Positions 26,150 to 36,965 of a stretch of 39,726 nt of DNA are shown piece by piece (the stretch's first letter is position 1; each line of letters begins with the position of its first letter). Under the pieces are notes generated by a model. It made no database searches and was not told the DNA's origin. It saw only the letters and a program-made list of their open reading frames with translations. Source of the DNA: Bacteroidales bacterium (lineage in GTDB: Bacteria; Bacteroidota; Bacteroidia; Bacteroidales; Azobacteroidaceae); the NCBI GenBank assembly GCA_003851245.1, contig BHEP01000024.1:1-39726 (forward strand). The letters are read 5' to 3'. The position numbers and the translations under genes were made by a program.

Positions 26150-26470
26150 ATGAGCAAGTTACATATTAAAAAAGGCGATATAGTTCACGTAAATACAGGC
26201 GTTGACAAGGGCAAAACCGGCAGAGTACTTCAGGTGCTCGTGGCGAAGCAAAGAGCGCTTGTAGAAGGCGTAAACCTCATCTCTAAGAGAGTGAAGCCTA
26301 ATGCAAAAAGTCCTCAAGGAGGAATAGAAAAGAAAGAAGCGCCTATACATATTTCCAACCTCAATGTGTTGGATCCAAAGAGTGGCAAGCCCACTCGTAT
26401 AGGTCGTAAGTTGAACGCTAAAGGAATACTTGTACGTATTTCTAAAAAATCAGGGGAGGAGATCAAATAA
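26150..26470 (+). CDS. rplX: 50S ribosomal protein L24
   Basis: 106 aa. KOW-domain protein that initiates 50S assembly: [20 protein letters not shown] is the KOW motif, and [20 protein letters not shown] follows. Its stop overlaps the rplE start by 1 nt (TAATG). Confidence 0.97.
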   Translation: MSKLHIKKGDIVHVNTGVDKGKTGRVLQVLVAKQRALVEGVNLISKRVKPNAKSPQGGIEKKEAPIHISNLNVLDPKSGKPTRIGRKLNAKGILVRISKKSGEEIK

Positions 26471-27024
26471 TGAGTAGAGCAAATCTGAAAAAAGACTACC
26501 AGGAAAAAATAGTTCCTGTGTTAATGAAGGAGTTTTCTTATACCTCTGTCATGCAAGTGCCCGTGCTTGAGAAGATTGTAATCAATCAAGGATTGGGAAT
26601 AGCCGTGGCAGACAAGAAATTGATTGATGTGGCTATAGCCGAAATGACTACTATTGCAGGTCAAAAAGCGATAGCAACAATTTCAAAGAAGGATATTTCT
26701 AATTTCAAGTTGCGTAAGAAAATGCCTATTGGTGCAATGGTTACATTGCGCAGAGAGCAAATGTATGAGTTCCTAGAAAGATTGGTGCGTGTGGCTTTGC
26801 CTCGTATTCGTGACTTCAAAGGAATAGAAAGCAGGCTAGATGGAAGAGGTAATTATACCCTCGGAATTCAAGAGCAAATCATCTTCCCAGAAATAAATAT
26901 TGAGAATGTTAATAAAATATTGGGAATGAATATTACCTTTGTAACTTCTGCAAGCACAGATGAAGAGGGATATGCCCTCCTAAGAGAGTTTGGTTTGCCC
27001 TTTAAAAATGCTAAAAAAGACTAA
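26470..27024 (+). CDS. rplE: 50S ribosomal protein L5
   Basis: 184 aa. Binds 5S rRNA and contacts P-site tRNA. The [20 protein letters not shown] segment, [15 protein letters not shown] and the late [20 protein letters not shown] are family features. In E. coli the S8 repressor site lies at the L24-L5 junction; here no gap exists between the two genes (1-nt overlap), so any S8 control would need to be elsewhere. Confidence 0.98.
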   Translation: MSRANLKKDYQEKIVPVLMKEFSYTSVMQVPVLEKIVINQGLGIAVADKKLIDVAIAEMTTIAGQKAIATISKKDISNFKLRKKMPIGAMVTLRREQMYEFLERLVRVALPRIRDFKGIESRLDGRGNYTLGIQEQIIFPEINIENVNKILGMNITFVTSASTDEEGYALLREFGLPFKNAKKD

Positions 27025-27029
27025 TTTAT

Positions 27030-27299
27030 ATGGCTAAAGAATCAATGAAAGCCCGTGAGGTGAAACGTAAAAAGCTAGTTGCAAAATTTGCTGAAAAACG
27101 TGCATCTCTCAAAGCGGCAGGCAATTACGAAGCCTTGCAGGCATTGCCAAAAAATGCTTCTCCAGTGCGTTTGCACAATAGATGCAATATCACAGGTCGC
27201 CCTAGAGGATATATTCGTCAGTTTGGTATTTCTCGTATTCAATTTAGAGAAATGGCTTCTGCGGGTCTAATCCCTGGTGTAAGAAAGGCAAGCTGGTAA
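27030..27299 (+). CDS. rpsN: 30S ribosomal protein S14, zinc-independent form
   Basis: 89 aa. 30S head protein. It is the long form without the CxxC zinc ribbon: a single Cys is present in [19 protein letters not shown]. That single-copy C-minus form frees the cell from zinc for this protein. A 151-nt structured gap follows before rpsH, unusual in this otherwise tight cluster. Confidence 0.97.
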   Translation: MAKESMKAREVKRKKLVAKFAEKRASLKAAGNYEALQALPKNASPVRLHNRCNITGRPRGYIRQFGISRIQFREMASAGLIPGVRKASW

Positions 27300-27332
27300 G
27301 CAAAAAGCGAATTAAAAGATAAGTTGATGATG

Positions 27333-27376
27333 GATAATTGCCGAGGTCTTATAGATTAAGCCTCATAGCAATTGTT
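27333..27376 (+). promoter_or_regulatory. Candidate S8-binding hairpin upstream of rpsH
   Basis: Within the 151-nt rpsN-rpsH gap, AATTGC (27336-27341) pairs with GCAATT (27368-27373), extended by G-U and A-U pairs at the base. Above an asymmetric internal loop (C27342 against A27365-T27366-A27367) stand GAGG/CCTC (27343-27346 / 27361-27364), a bulged U and CTT/AAG, closed by a 7-nt loop. The A-U-A on the 3' side of the internal loop recalls A640-U641-A642 of the S8 site in 16S helix 21. The loop-closing pair here is C-G instead of the G597-C643 pair of E. coli. Confidence 0.4.
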
Positions 27377-27450
27377 CGTTGTCTTTATCAAATAAATAAA
27401 GTGAGTTTTTAAATATTGTCTGGGCAATCCAGATCAATTTAATTTGAATT

Positions 27451-27846
27451 ATGACAGATCCTATTGCAGATTATCTGACCAGGTTGAGGAATGCTATTAA
27501 AGCGAAACATCGCGTAGTGGAAGTTCCCGCCTCAAATTTAAAGAAAGAGATCACAAAGATCCTTTTCGAAAAAGGCTACATACTTAATTATAAGTTTGTA
27601 GAAGAAGGTCCTCAGGGAGAGATTAAAATCGCCTTGAAGTACGACCCCGTACACAAAGTAAACGCAATTAAAAGCCTGCAGAGAGCATCTACTCCAGGTT
27701 TGCGTAGATACACAGGCTACAAAGAAATGCCTAGGGTATTAAACGGCCTTGGTATCGCCGTACTTTCTACTTCCAGAGGAGTGATGACAGACAAGGAAGC
27801 CAAGGATTTGAAGATCGGTGGCGAAGTATTATGTTATGTTTATTAA
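27451..27846 (+). CDS. rpsH: 30S ribosomal protein S8
   Basis: 131 aa. Primary 16S-binding protein of the 30S platform and the translational repressor of the spc operon in E. coli. DPIADYLTRLRNAIKAKHR at the start and the C-terminal GLGIAVLSTSRGVMTDKEA with GGEVLCYVY are diagnostic. The preceding structured gap makes this gene a likely point of autogenous control. Confidence 0.98.
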   Translation: MTDPIADYLTRLRNAIKAKHRVVEVPASNLKKEITKILFEKGYILNYKFVEEGPQGEIKIALKYDPVHKVNAIKSLQRASTPGLRRYTGYKEMPRVLNGLGIAVLSTSRGVMTDKEAKDLKIGGEVLCYVY

Positions 27847-27864
27847 TTAGGAGGAGAAAAAAGT

Positions 27865-28416
27865 ATGTCAAGAATAGGTAAATTACCCATAACAGTACCC
27901 GCAGGAGTAAGTTTTAGTGTCAAGAATAATATTGTGACAGTAAAAGGACCTAAGGGCGAATTGCATCAGGATGTTAATCCTGATATTACGTTTGAATTGA
28001 ACGATGGCGTTTTAAAAGTAGCAAGACCATCAGAAGAGAAAAGGCATCGTGCATTGCATGGTTTGTATCGCTCTTTAGTTAACAACATGATAATTGGAGT
28101 TTCAGAGGGTTTCAAGAAAGAAATGGAACTGGTAGGAGTAGGTTTCCGTGTTACAAACACAGGAAGTTTGCTTGAGCTATCTCTGGGATTTACTCACAGT
28201 ATCTTTTTGATGTTGCCTCCTGAGATTAAGGTTGAAACAAAGAGTGAGAGGAACAAAAACCCTCTAATCATTCTGGAATCAGCAGACAAACAACTTATAG
28301 GACAAGTATGTGCTAAAATTCGCTCATTCAGAAAACCAGAGCCTTACAAAGGCAAGGGTATCAAATTTGTTGGCGAAGTATTGCGTAGAAAATCTGGTAA
28401 GTCAGCAGGTAAATAA
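27865..28416 (+). CDS. rplF: 50S ribosomal protein L6
   Basis: 183 aa. Sits at the base of the L7/L12 stalk near the factor-binding site. [17 protein letters not shown] opens it and the second-domain ending [18 protein letters not shown] is conserved. rplR follows after 22 nt. Confidence 0.98.
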   Translation: MSRIGKLPITVPAGVSFSVKNNIVTVKGPKGELHQDVNPDITFELNDGVLKVARPSEEKRHRALHGLYRSLVNNMIIGVSEGFKKEMELVGVGFRVTNTGSLLELSLGFTHSIFLMLPPEIKVETKSERNKNPLIILESADKQLIGQVCAKIRSFRKPEPYKGKGIKFVGEVLRRKSGKSAGK

Positions 28417-28438
28417 TTTAAATATACTTAAAATTATT

Positions 28439-28783
28439 ATGACAACAAAGGAATTAAGAAGAATTAAGATAAAACGACGTGTGCGTAGAAACATGTCTGG
28501 CACAGCTCAGTGCCCAAGGCTTACTGTTTTTAGGAGCAATAAGCAAATATATGCTCAGCTAGTAGATGACCTTACGGGCAAGACCCTGGCATCAGCTTCT
28601 TCTTTGCTCCTAAAAGATAAGGTGGCAAAGAAAGAATTGGCAGCAAAGGTTGGAGAATTGGTAGCTAAAAAAGCGGTTGAAGCAGGGCTTTCGGCAGTTG
28701 TATTCGATCGTAATGGGTATTTATACCATGGCAGAGTAAAAGAATTAGCAGAAGCCGCCCGTAAGGGAGGTCTTAAATTTTAA
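28439..28783 (+). CDS. rplR: 50S ribosomal protein L18
   Basis: 114 aa. 5S rRNA-binding protein. Start at 28439 gives [20 protein letters not shown], the family N-terminus; the same frame stays open upstream to 28310 inside rplF, but that part is not conserved. [18 protein letters not shown] and the [19 protein letters not shown] end confirm it. Confidence 0.96.
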   Translation: MTTKELRRIKIKRRVRRNMSGTAQCPRLTVFRSNKQIYAQLVDDLTGKTLASASSLLLKDKVAKKELAAKVGELVAKKAVEAGLSAVVFDRNGYLYHGRVKELAEAARKGGLKF

Positions 28784-28788
28784 TAAAG

Positions 28789-29304
28789 ATGGCAATAGAC
28801 AATAAGGTTAAGTCGACTAACGACATAGAATTAAAAGATAGATTGGTTGCCATCAACCGCGTAACTAAGGTTACCAAAGGTGGACGTACATTTAGTTTTG
28901 CCGCTATTGTAGTGGTTGGCAACGAAGATGGAATAGTCGGTTGGGGACTAGGAAAGGCGGGTGAAGTAACAGCTGCCATCGCAAAAGGTGTTGAAGCTGC
29001 AAAGAAAAACTTGATAAAAGTGCCTATTTATAAGGGTACTATTCCCCACCAACAAGTGGCTAAATTTAGTGGATCTGAGGTTTTCATGAAACCTGCAACT
29101 CATGGAACTGGTGTAGTAGCCGGAGGTGCCATGCGTGCAGTTTTGGAGAGTGTAGGGGTAACCGATGTTTTGGCAAAGTCCAAGGGCTCGTCCAACCCAC
29201 ACAACTTGGTGAAGGCAACAATTGCTGCTCTTAGTGAAATGAGAGACCCTGCAATGGTAGCCCAAAATAGAGGTATATCAGTACATAAAGTATTTAACGG
29301 ATAA
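28789..29304 (+). CDS. rpsE: 30S ribosomal protein S5
   Basis: 171 aa. Part of the mRNA entry tunnel; important for decoding fidelity. [20 protein letters not shown] and [19 protein letters not shown] are conserved, as is the C-terminal [16 protein letters not shown]. The spectinomycin-associated loop ([10 protein letters not shown]) shows no deletion. Confidence 0.98.
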   Translation: MAIDNKVKSTNDIELKDRLVAINRVTKVTKGGRTFSFAAIVVVGNEDGIVGWGLGKAGEVTAAIAKGVEAAKKNLIKVPIYKGTIPHQQVAKFSGSEVFMKPATHGTGVVAGGAMRAVLESVGVTDVLAKSKGSSNPHNLVKATIAALSEMRDPAMVAQNRGISVHKVFNG

Positions 29305-29321
29305 TTGAAAGAAGAAATTTT

Positions 29322-29498
29322 ATGGCAACAATAAAGGTTAAACAAGTAAGAAGTCGCATCAATTGTCCAATAGATCAAAAACGTACGCTGGATGCACTGG
29401 GACTTACAAAGATGGGTCGTGTGGTAGAGCATGAAGCTAATCCATCAATTTTGGGAATGGTAGAAAAAGTTAAACACTTGGTTTCTATTGTAGATTAA
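29322..29498 (+). CDS. rpmD: 50S ribosomal protein L30
   Basis: 58 aa: MATIKVKQVRSRINCP... through KVKHLVSIVD. The RSxINCPxDQKRTLxALGL pattern and the H-E-A-N-P-S-I-LGMV segment are the L30 signature. It is 17 nt after rpsE and 40 nt before rplO, its usual position. Confidence 0.96.
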   Translation: MATIKVKQVRSRINCPIDQKRTLDALGLTKMGRVVEHEANPSILGMVEKVKHLVSIVD

Positions 29499-29538
29499 TT
29501 TACGATTAATTTATATAAGAAACATAAAAAATATCAAT

Positions 29539-29985
29539 ATGAACTTATCGAATTTAAAGCCCGCAGCAGGATCAACTAAAACCCGCAAAAGAATTGGTAG
29601 AGGTACTGGTTCTGGTTTAGGAGGCACTTCCACTAGGGGGCATAAGGGAGCCAAATCGAGGTCTGGTTATTCCAAAAAGATTGGTTTCGAAGGTGGGCAG
29701 ATGCCTATTCAAAGGCGTTTGCCAAAGTTTGGTTTTACAAACATCAATCGTGTAGAATATAAGGCAGTGAACCTAGAAACACTACAAGCACTTGCAGAAT
29801 CTCAAAAACTGACTAAAATAGGTATTGAAGACCTTAAAAAAGCAGGATTTATTTCCTCTAGGCAGTTGGTAAAGATACTAGGAAATGGTGCAATCACTGT
29901 AAAATTGGAAGTTGAAGCCCATGCTTTTTCTAAGTCTGCAATAGCAGCTATTGAAGCTAAGGGTGGATCAGCCATAAAACTATAA
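29539..29985 (+). CDS. rplO: 50S ribosomal protein L15
   Basis: 148 aa. MNLSNLKPAAGSTKTRKRIG, the Gly-rich GRGTGSGLGGTSTRGHKG and GQMPIQRRLPKFGFTN are all characteristic. It precedes secY by 5 nt, so ribosome and translocon genes are on one message. Confidence 0.98.
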   Translation: MNLSNLKPAAGSTKTRKRIGRGTGSGLGGTSTRGHKGAKSRSGYSKKIGFEGGQMPIQRRLPKFGFTNINRVEYKAVNLETLQALAESQKLTKIGIEDLKKAGFISSRQLVKILGNGAITVKLEVEAHAFSKSAIAAIEAKGGSAIKL

Positions 29986-29990
29986 GAAGA

Positions 29991-31334
29991 ATGAGAGTAG
30001 TTGAAACCATGAAGAATATTTGGAAGATTGAGGATTTGCGAAAACGAATCCTTACAACTCTTCTATTTATTGCTATTTACAGATTCGCTTCTTTCGTTGT
30101 CTTGCCAGGAATTGACCCACATGCTTTAAGTGCCCTTCAGGCACAAACTAGCGGTGGTCTATTGTCCTTGCTTGATATGTTCTCAGGGGGTGCTTTCTCC
30201 AATGCCTCAATTGTGGCTTTGGGAATCATGCCTTACATCTCGGCTTCTATTGTTATTCAATTGTTGGCTATCGCCGTTCCTGCAGTACAAAAACTGCAGA
30301 AAGAAGGCGAAAGCGGACGAAGGAAACTCAATCAATACACACGCTACCTCACACTGCTCATTTTGTTGTTTCAAGCACCCACTTATCTGCTCAACTTAAA
30401 TGTTCAGATGGCTGCTTCCGGAGCTTCAATGCCTTCAGGAGTTTGGTTTACGGTATCTTCAACCATTATTTTGGCTGCAGGATCGATGTTTGTACTTTGG
30501 TTGGGAGAGAAAATCACCGACAAGGGCATTGGTAATGGAGTTTCTTTTATCATCTTGGTAGGTATCATTTCTCGTCTTCCTCACGCATTATTCCAAGAGT
30601 TCTACTCTCGTTTGAGTGAGAGCACAGGCGGATTGGTAGCATTCTTATTTGAGATTGTTTTCTTATTGGCTGTTATTGCTGGTGCTATCTTGCTTGTTCA
30701 AGGAACACGCAGAGTGCCCGTACAGTATGCCAAGCAAATGATGGGAAACAAACAATATGGAGGAGCACGACAATACATTCCCTTGAAAGTAAATGCGGCC
30801 AACGTTATGCCCATCATTTTTGCGCAGGCTATAATGTTCGTGCCTATATCTTTGATGCAATTTTCGAGTTCAGCACAAGACGGTTTTTTCTATAGAATTA
30901 TGGCTCCATTGATGGATCACCAGAGTTTTTGGTATAATTTTGTTTTTGCACTTCTTATTATTGTGTTTACTTATTTTTATACAGCCGTAACGATCAATCC
31001 AACGCAAATGGCCGACGATTTGAAGCGTAACAATGGTTTTATTCCGGGTATTAAGCCTGGCAAGAAGACTGCTGAATATATTGATGAGATAATGTCTAGA
31101 ATTACATTGCCAGGATCACTATTTTTAGCGGCGGTTGCAATTATGCCAGCCTTTGCTGCCAAATTTGGAGTGAGTCAGGGTTTTGCACAATTCTTTGGCG
31201 GAACTTCTCTATTGATCTTGGTGGGAGTGGTTTTAGATACCCTACAGCAAGTAGAGAGTCATTTGTTGATGCGCCATTATGATGGTTTGCTTAAAAGTGG
31301 AAGAATAAAGGGTCGTCAGGGCTCAGCTTTTTAA
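29991..31334 (+). CDS. secY: Protein translocase subunit SecY
   Basis: 447 aa with about ten membrane helices; the channel of the Sec translocon. The plug region GLLSLLDMFSGGAFSNASI, followed by ALGIMPYISASIVIQLL, and the cytoplasmic loop GESGRRKLNQYTRYLT are highly conserved. The first ATG (MRVVETMKNIWKIEDLRKR) is kept since Bacteroidales SecY proteins carry this lead-in; M7 at 30009 is the alternative. No adk gene follows; map comes directly after 5 nt. Confidence 0.98.
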   Translation: MRVVETMKNIWKIEDLRKRILTTLLFIAIYRFASFVVLPGIDPHALSALQAQTSGGLLSLLDMFSGGAFSNASIVALGIMPYISASIVIQLLAIAVPAVQKLQKEGESGRRKLNQYTRYLTLLILLFQAPTYLLNLNVQMAASGASMPSGVWFTVSSTIILAAGSMFVLWLGEKITDKGIGNGVSFIILVGIISRLPHALFQEFYSRLSESTGGLVAFLFEIVFLLAVIAGAILLVQGTRRVPVQYAKQMMGNKQYGGARQYIPLKVNAANVMPIIFAQAIMFVPISLMQFSSSAQDGFFYRIMAPLMDHQSFWYNFVFALLIIVFTYFYTAVTINPTQMADDLKRNNGFIPGIKPGKKTAEYIDEIMSRITLPGSLFLAAVAIMPAFAAKFGVSQGFAQFFGGTSLLILVGVVLDTLQQVESHLLMRHYDGLLKSGRIKGRQGSAF

Positions 31335-31339
31335 TTAAA

Positions 31340-32122
31340 ATGATCTACTTAAAAACAGACGAAGAGATAGAGTTGATGCGCGATGCCAACCGTTTGGTGG
31401 GCTCGACATTGGCAGAAGTGGCAAAAAATATTAGAGAAGGCGTTACCACGCTTTCTCTGGATAAATTAGCTGAGACGTTTATTCGAGATCATGGTGCTAT
31501 ACCGAGTTTTTTGGGATACAATGGTTTTCCTTTTTCTTTATGTATTTCTGTCAATGAGCATGTAGTTCATGGTTTTCCATCCGACTATGTGTTGAAAGCA
31601 GGAGACATAGTTTCTGTTGATTGTGGCACATACCTCAATGGCTATTGTGGCGATTCGGCCTATACTTTTACCGTAGGGGAAGTAAGCCCTGAGGTAAGGC
31701 AATTGCTTATAGCAACAAAACACTCTCTTTACTTAGGTATTGAGCAGGCAACAGAGGGAAAAAGAATAGGAGACATTGGTCACGCCATTCAGTCTTATTG
31801 CGAATCAAATTCGTATTCAGTGGTAAGAGAGTTGGTAGGACATGGTATAGGAAAAAAGATGCACGAATCGCCGGAAGTTCCAAATTACGGAAAAAAAGGC
31901 TATGGGTCTTTGCTAAAGACTGGTATGTGCATTGCAATAGAGCCAATGATAAATATGGGTAAGCGTAAGGTGGTGTTTGAAAAAGATGGGTGGACAGTTC
32001 GCACAGGCGATAGAAAGCCGTCCGCACATTTTGAACATACGGTAGCTATTCGCGCAGGAAAGGCCGATATATTGTCGACGTTTGAGTTTATAGAAGAGGT
32101 TTTAGGAGAAAGGTTTATTTAA
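31340..32122 (+). CDS. map: Methionine aminopeptidase, type I
   Basis: Removes the initiator Met from nascent proteins. 260 aa. All five metal ligands are visible: D94 (VDCGTYL), D105 (GDSAYTF), H168 ([11 protein letters not shown]), E201 (AIEPM) and E232 (FEHTVAIR), together with His77 in NEHVVHGFP. It lacks the N-terminal SH3-like extension of some forms. Location between secY and infA is typical. Confidence 0.97.
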   Translation: MIYLKTDEEIELMRDANRLVGSTLAEVAKNIREGVTTLSLDKLAETFIRDHGAIPSFLGYNGFPFSLCISVNEHVVHGFPSDYVLKAGDIVSVDCGTYLNGYCGDSAYTFTVGEVSPEVRQLLIATKHSLYLGIEQATEGKRIGDIGHAIQSYCESNSYSVVRELVGHGIGKKMHESPEVPNYGKKGYGSLLKTGMCIAIEPMINMGKRKVVFEKDGWTVRTGDRKPSAHFEHTVAIRAGKADILSTFEFIEEVLGERFI

Positions 32123-32132
32123 TTACACAATT

Positions 32133-32351
32133 ATGGCGAAACAGTCAGCAATAGAACAAGACGGATCAATTATTGAGGCATTGTCCAATGCAATGTTTAA
32201 GGTTGAACTAGAAAATGGGCACGAAATTACCGCCCATATATCAGGAAAAATGCGCATGCATTATATAAAGATACTTCCTGGCGATAAGGTAAAAGTAGAA
32301 ATGTCGCCCTACGACTTGTCGAAGGGAAGAATCACATTTAGATATAAATAA
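32133..32351 (+). CDS. infA: Translation initiation factor IF-1
   Basis: 72 aa single OB-fold that blocks the A site during initiation. [20 protein letters not shown] and [20 protein letters not shown] are diagnostic. 12 nt before rpmJ. Confidence 0.97.
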   Translation: MAKQSAIEQDGSIIEALSNAMFKVELENGHEITAHISGKMRMHYIKILPGDKVKVEMSPYDLSKGRITFRYK

Positions 32352-32363
32352 AACAAAATAGAA

Positions 32364-32480
32364 ATGAAAGTAAGGACATCTTTAAAAAAACGTACCGACG
32401 AGTGTAAGATCGTTAGGAGAAAAGGTCGTTTGTATATTATTAACAAAAAAAATCCAAAGTATAAACAACGTCAAGGATAA
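32364..32480 (+). CDS. rpmJ: 50S ribosomal protein L36, zinc-free form
   Basis: 38 aa: [17 protein letters not shown]... ending [11 protein letters not shown]. The zinc-ligand set C-x2-C...C...H of classical L36 is reduced to one Cys, and the His in PKHKQRQG is Tyr. It is thus the C-minus type, usual in Bacteroidota. Between infA and rpsM, its standard place. Confidence 0.96.
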   Translation: MKVRTSLKKRTDECKIVRRKGRLYIINKKNPKYKQRQG

Positions 32481-32486
32481 TATTAT

Positions 32487-32494
32487 TATTTTTG
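32487..32494 (+). promoter_or_regulatory. -7-like box before rpsM
   Basis: TATTTTTG in the 34-nt rpmJ-rpsM gap fits TAnnTTTG, with its end 21 nt before the rpsM start. No TTG lies at the proper -33 distance. It could be an internal promoter of the alpha-operon genes (rpsM to rplQ) but is weak evidence alone. Confidence 0.3.
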
Positions 32495-32514
32495 CTAAAA
32501 ATTTATAAAAAAAT

Positions 32515-32895
32515 ATGGCTATAAGAATAGTAGGAGTAGATTTGCCTCAAAATAAGAGGGGCGAAATAGCTTTGACGTATATTTATGGAATTGGTAGAAG
32601 TAGTGCCAATAAAATATTGTCAGCAGCTGGAGTTGATAAAGATATCAAGGTAAAAGATTGGACTGACGAGCAGGCTGGAGCCGTGCGTGAGGTCATTGGT
32701 AACACCACCAAGGTGGAGGGTGACTTGCGTTCTGAAGTTCAGCTAAACATCAAACGACTGATGGATATTGGTTGTTATAGAGGAGTGCGTCATCGTATTG
32801 GACTGCCCGTTAGAGGTCAGGGAACAAAAAACAATGCCCGCACACGTAAGGGAAGAAAGAAAACAGTCGCAAACAAGAAAAAAGCTACTAAATAA
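32515..32895 (+). CDS. rpsM: 30S ribosomal protein S13
   Basis: 126 aa. Head protein that contacts P-site tRNA and bridges to L5. [20 protein letters not shown] and [20 protein letters not shown] identify it, with a Lys-rich tail after [12 protein letters not shown]. First gene of the alpha section. Confidence 0.98.
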   Translation: MAIRIVGVDLPQNKRGEIALTYIYGIGRSSANKILSAAGVDKDIKVKDWTDEQAGAVREVIGNTTKVEGDLRSEVQLNIKRLMDIGCYRGVRHRIGLPVRGQGTKNNARTRKGRKKTVANKKKATK

Positions 32896-32903
32896 TAATT
32901 GAT

Positions 32904-33293
32904 ATGGCAAAGAAAACAGTTGCAGCGAAGAAGAGGGTAGTAAAGGTAGATGCAGTCGGACAGGCTCATATTCACTCTTCTTTTAATAACATCATCATCA
33001 CATTGACCAATAGCGAGGGACAGGTTATATCCTGGTCTTCGGCAGGTAAGATGGGATTTAGAAGTTCTAAGAAAAACACTCCTTATGCTGCTCAAATGGC
33101 TGCACAAGATTGTGCAAAGATAGCTTACGACTTGGGTTTGAGAAAGGTTAGAGCCTTTGTAAAAGGTCCTGGTAATGGGCGTGAGTCTGCTATCAGAACA
33201 ATCCATGGCGCAGGTATTGAGGTCAATGAGATTGTTGACGTTACTCCATTGCCACACAATGGTTGTCGTCCTCCTAAGAGAAGAAGAGTTTAA
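32904..33293 (+). CDS. rpsK: 30S ribosomal protein S11
   Basis: 129 aa. Platform protein at the E site. [40 protein letters not shown] and the end [15 protein letters not shown] are diagnostic. A 62-nt gap with a CTGCC (33307-33311) / GGCAG (33329-33333) hairpin leads to rpsD. Confidence 0.98.
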   Translation: MAKKTVAAKKRVVKVDAVGQAHIHSSFNNIIITLTNSEGQVISWSSAGKMGFRSSKKNTPYAAQMAAQDCAKIAYDLGLRKVRAFVKGPGNGRESAIRTIHGAGIEVNEIVDVTPLPHNGCRPPKRRRV

Positions 33294-33355
33294 TTAATTA
33301 TTTTTACTGCCTCCACTATTATATTTCTGGCAGATTATAAAAAACAAAGAAAAAA

Positions 33356-33961
33356 ATGGCAAGATATATTGGTCCTAAATCAAGAATTGCTCGTAAGTTT
33401 GGCGAAGCCATCTTGGGTCCTGATAAGGTGTTGAGTAAGAAAAATCACCCTCCCGGACAGCATGGCAATGCTAGGAAAAGAAAAACTTCGGAATATGGTA
33501 CGCAGCTTCGTGAGAAGCAAAAAACTAAATACACTTATGGTGTTTTGGAGAAGCAATTTAGTAATCTATTCAAAAAAGCACAAAGCTCAAAGGGTATTAC
33601 TGGAGAGGTTCTTGTTCAATTGCTAGAGTGCAGACTCGACAATATAGTATTTAGAATGGGCTTGGCTCCAACGCGTGCCTCGGCTCGTCAATTGGTTTCT
33701 CACTGTCATATTGTTGTTGATGGCAAGATGGTAAATATACCTTCTTATACCGTCAAGGCAGGTCAAATGATTGGTGTGCGCGAAAGATCCAAATCCTTAG
33801 AGGTGATTGCAAACAACCTTGCGGGGTTTAATCACAGCAAGTATCCTTGGATGGAATGGGATCAATCCTCTATGAGTGGTAAGTTTCTGCATATTCCAGC
33901 TAGAGCTGATATTCCAGAAAATATTAAAGAACAGTTGATAGTAGAATTATATTCTAAATAA
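33356..33961 (+). CDS. rpsD: 30S ribosomal protein S4
   Basis: 201 aa. Nucleates 30S body assembly; represses its own operon in several bacteria. [20 protein letters not shown] and [20 protein letters not shown] (the S4 RNA-binding domain) are clear. No Cys zinc motif in the N-terminal region, so it is the C-minus form. 10 nt before rpoA. Confidence 0.98.
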   Translation: MARYIGPKSRIARKFGEAILGPDKVLSKKNHPPGQHGNARKRKTSEYGTQLREKQKTKYTYGVLEKQFSNLFKKAQSSKGITGEVLVQLLECRLDNIVFRMGLAPTRASARQLVSHCHIVVDGKMVNIPSYTVKAGQMIGVRERSKSLEVIANNLAGFNHSKYPWMEWDQSSMSGKFLHIPARADIPENIKEQLIVELYSK

Positions 33962-33971
33962 TAAAGAATCT

Positions 33972-34967
33972 ATGGCGATATTAGCATTTCAAAAACCTGA
34001 TAAAGTATTAATGTTAGAGGCTAACAACTTCAGCGGAAAATTTGAGTTCCGCCCCTTGGAGCCTGGTTATGGTATTACTATAGGTAATTCCTTACGCCGT
34101 ATTCTTCTGTCCTCTCTCGACGGATTTGCTATTACCTCTATTAAGATTAATGGAGTTGACCATGAGTTTTCGACTATTCCTGGTGTGATAGAAGATGTTA
34201 CAAACATCATCCTAAATCTCAAGCAAGTTCGCTTCAAGCAGGTAGTAGAAGATATAGACAGCGAAAAAATCAGTATTAATGTATCAGGGACAGAAGTGTT
34301 TAGATCTGGAGATATCGGCAAGCAATTGACGGGTTTCGAGGTGCTTAATCCCGATTTCATTATTTGTAATATTGATAAAGGAGCTGGTTTTACTATCGAG
34401 CTTACTATAAATAAGGGACGTGGATATGTTCCTGCTGAAGAAAATAAATCTGAGGAGGATTCACTCAATACAATCTGTATAGATTCTATTTTCACTCCTA
34501 TAAGAAATGTTAAGTACAGCATAGAGAACTTTCGTGTAGAGCAAAAAACGGATTACGAGAAATTGGTCTTGGAAATTCAAACCGATGGATCTATACATCC
34601 TAAGGAAGCATTGAAAGAAGCAGCTAGGATTTTGATACATCACTTCATGTTGTTTTCGGACGAGAAAATTCACTTAGAGCCAGTAGATGTTGATTCAAAT
34701 GAAGAGTTTGACGAAGAAGTGCTTCATATGCGTCAGCTTCTGAAGTCTAAACTCTCTGAAATGAATCTTTCTGTCAGAGCTCTCAACTGCCTCAAAGCTG
34801 CCGACGTAGAAACACTAGGCGAATTAGTAAGATATCAGAAAAATGACCTCTTGAAATTTCGTAATTTCGGTAAAAAGTCACTTACTGAGCTTGACGAATT
34901 ACTGGAGCATCTTAAATTGAACTTTGGGATGGACATTGCGAAATACAAATTAGATAAAGATAATTAA
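33972..34967 (+). CDS. rpoA: DNA-directed RNA polymerase subunit alpha
   Basis: 331 aa. Alpha-NTD (about 1-230: [20 protein letters not shown], then IDGS-type [18 protein letters not shown]) for dimerisation and polymerase assembly. An acidic linker (DSNEEFDEE) leads to the alpha-CTD (about 255-320: [20 protein letters not shown] and [18 protein letters not shown]), which contacts activators and UP elements. It is 2 nt before rplQ. Confidence 0.98.
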   Translation: MAILAFQKPDKVLMLEANNFSGKFEFRPLEPGYGITIGNSLRRILLSSLDGFAITSIKINGVDHEFSTIPGVIEDVTNIILNLKQVRFKQVVEDIDSEKISINVSGTEVFRSGDIGKQLTGFEVLNPDFIICNIDKGAGFTIELTINKGRGYVPAEENKSEEDSLNTICIDSIFTPIRNVKYSIENFRVEQKTDYEKLVLEIQTDGSIHPKEALKEAARILIHHFMLFSDEKIHLEPVDVDSNEEFDEEVLHMRQLLKSKLSEMNLSVRALNCLKAADVETLGELVRYQKNDLLKFRNFGKKSLTELDELLEHLKLNFGMDIAKYKLDKDN

Positions 34968-34969
34968 CA

Positions 34970-35461
34970 ATGAGACATAATAAAAAAATTAATCATTTAG
35001 GTCGCACAACTTCTCATAGGGCTGCCATGCTTTCAAATATGGCCTGCTCTTTGATTAAGCACAAGCGAATTTTCACAACTTTGGCAAAGGCCAAAGAGCT
35101 TCGTAAGTATGTAGAACCTTTGATTTCTAAATCAAAAGAAGATACTACACACTCTAGGCGTATAGTTTTCAAAAATTTGCAAGACAAATATGTTTTAGCC
35201 GAACTATTTTCTGAAGTAGCTGCTAAGATTGGCGACAGGCCAGGAGGCTACACTAGAATACTAAGAACGGGAAATCGTTTGGGTGATAATGCTCAAATGT
35301 GCTTTATAGAATTGGTAGATTTCAACGAGCATATGTTGAAGACCAAGGCTGCTGCTCCTGCATCAAAAACTCGTCGTTCTCGCAAAAAAGCTGAGACTGC
35401 TGAAAATGATGCAAGCACAAGCCCTGAAAGCGCATCAGTAGAAACTCCAAGCGCTGAATAG
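34970..35461 (+). CDS. rplQ: 50S ribosomal protein L17 with C-terminal extension
   Basis: 163 aa. Near the tunnel exit. [20 protein letters not shown] and the [19 protein letters not shown] segment mark the conserved core (about 1-125). The last 40 residues are a low-complexity tail of A, S, T, E and K, similar to tails on other Bacteroidota L17 proteins. Last gene of the supercluster, ended by the terminator at 35485-35529. Confidence 0.97.
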   Translation: MRHNKKINHLGRTTSHRAAMLSNMACSLIKHKRIFTTLAKAKELRKYVEPLISKSKEDTTHSRRIVFKNLQDKYVLAELFSEVAAKIGDRPGGYTRILRTGNRLGDNAQMCFIELVDFNEHMLKTKAAAPASKTRRSRKKAETAENDASTSPESASVETPSAE

Positions 35462-35484
35462 TTAGATATTCAGACACTTTATTA

Positions 35485-35529
35485 AAGGAGTTTGGTGCCA
35501 TTTTTATAGGTGTCAAACTCTTTTGTTTT
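35485..35529 (+). terminator. Terminator after rplQ
   Basis: GAGTTTG (35488-35494) pairs with CAAACTC (35514-35520), and GTGCC/GGTGT continues the stem with two G-U pairs, making 12 pairs. TTTTGTTTT follows. It closes the ribosomal supercluster. Confidence 0.85.
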
Positions 35530-35563
35530 AAATTGATATTTATTTGTATAACAATTAACATAA

Positions 35564-36853
<1,290 letters not shown>

Positions 36854-36867
36854 TTTTTTTCACATAT

Positions 36868-36908
36868 AAAAAAAGCGCAGGCACTGAAAAGTAGCCTGCG
36901 TTTTTTTT
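36868..36908 (+). terminator. Terminator after eno
   Basis: CGCAGGC (36876-36882) pairs with GCCTGCG (36894-36900), preceded by seven A and followed by eight T (36901-36908). A strong intrinsic terminator, and symmetrical enough to work both ways. Confidence 0.92.
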
Positions 36909-36924
36909 ATAGCGTTTTTTTGCT

Positions 36925-36932
36925 TACCTTTG
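36925..36932 (+). promoter_or_regulatory. -7 box of the DEAD-box helicase gene
   Basis: TACCTTTG is a perfect TAnnTTTG match 33 nt before the TTG start codon. The -33 region falls into the T-run of the eno terminator, where no TTG is present. Predicted transcript start is near 36939. Confidence 0.6.
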
Positions 36933-36965
36933 TCGCTATTTATTTTTAACACATACAAATTTATT

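Noticed and set aside
27327..27359. Short frame MMDNCRGLID in the rpsN-rpsH gap, possible leader peptide
   Set aside because: Ten codons with no repeated control codons, and it overlaps the hairpin; chance ATG in a structured gap is simpler.
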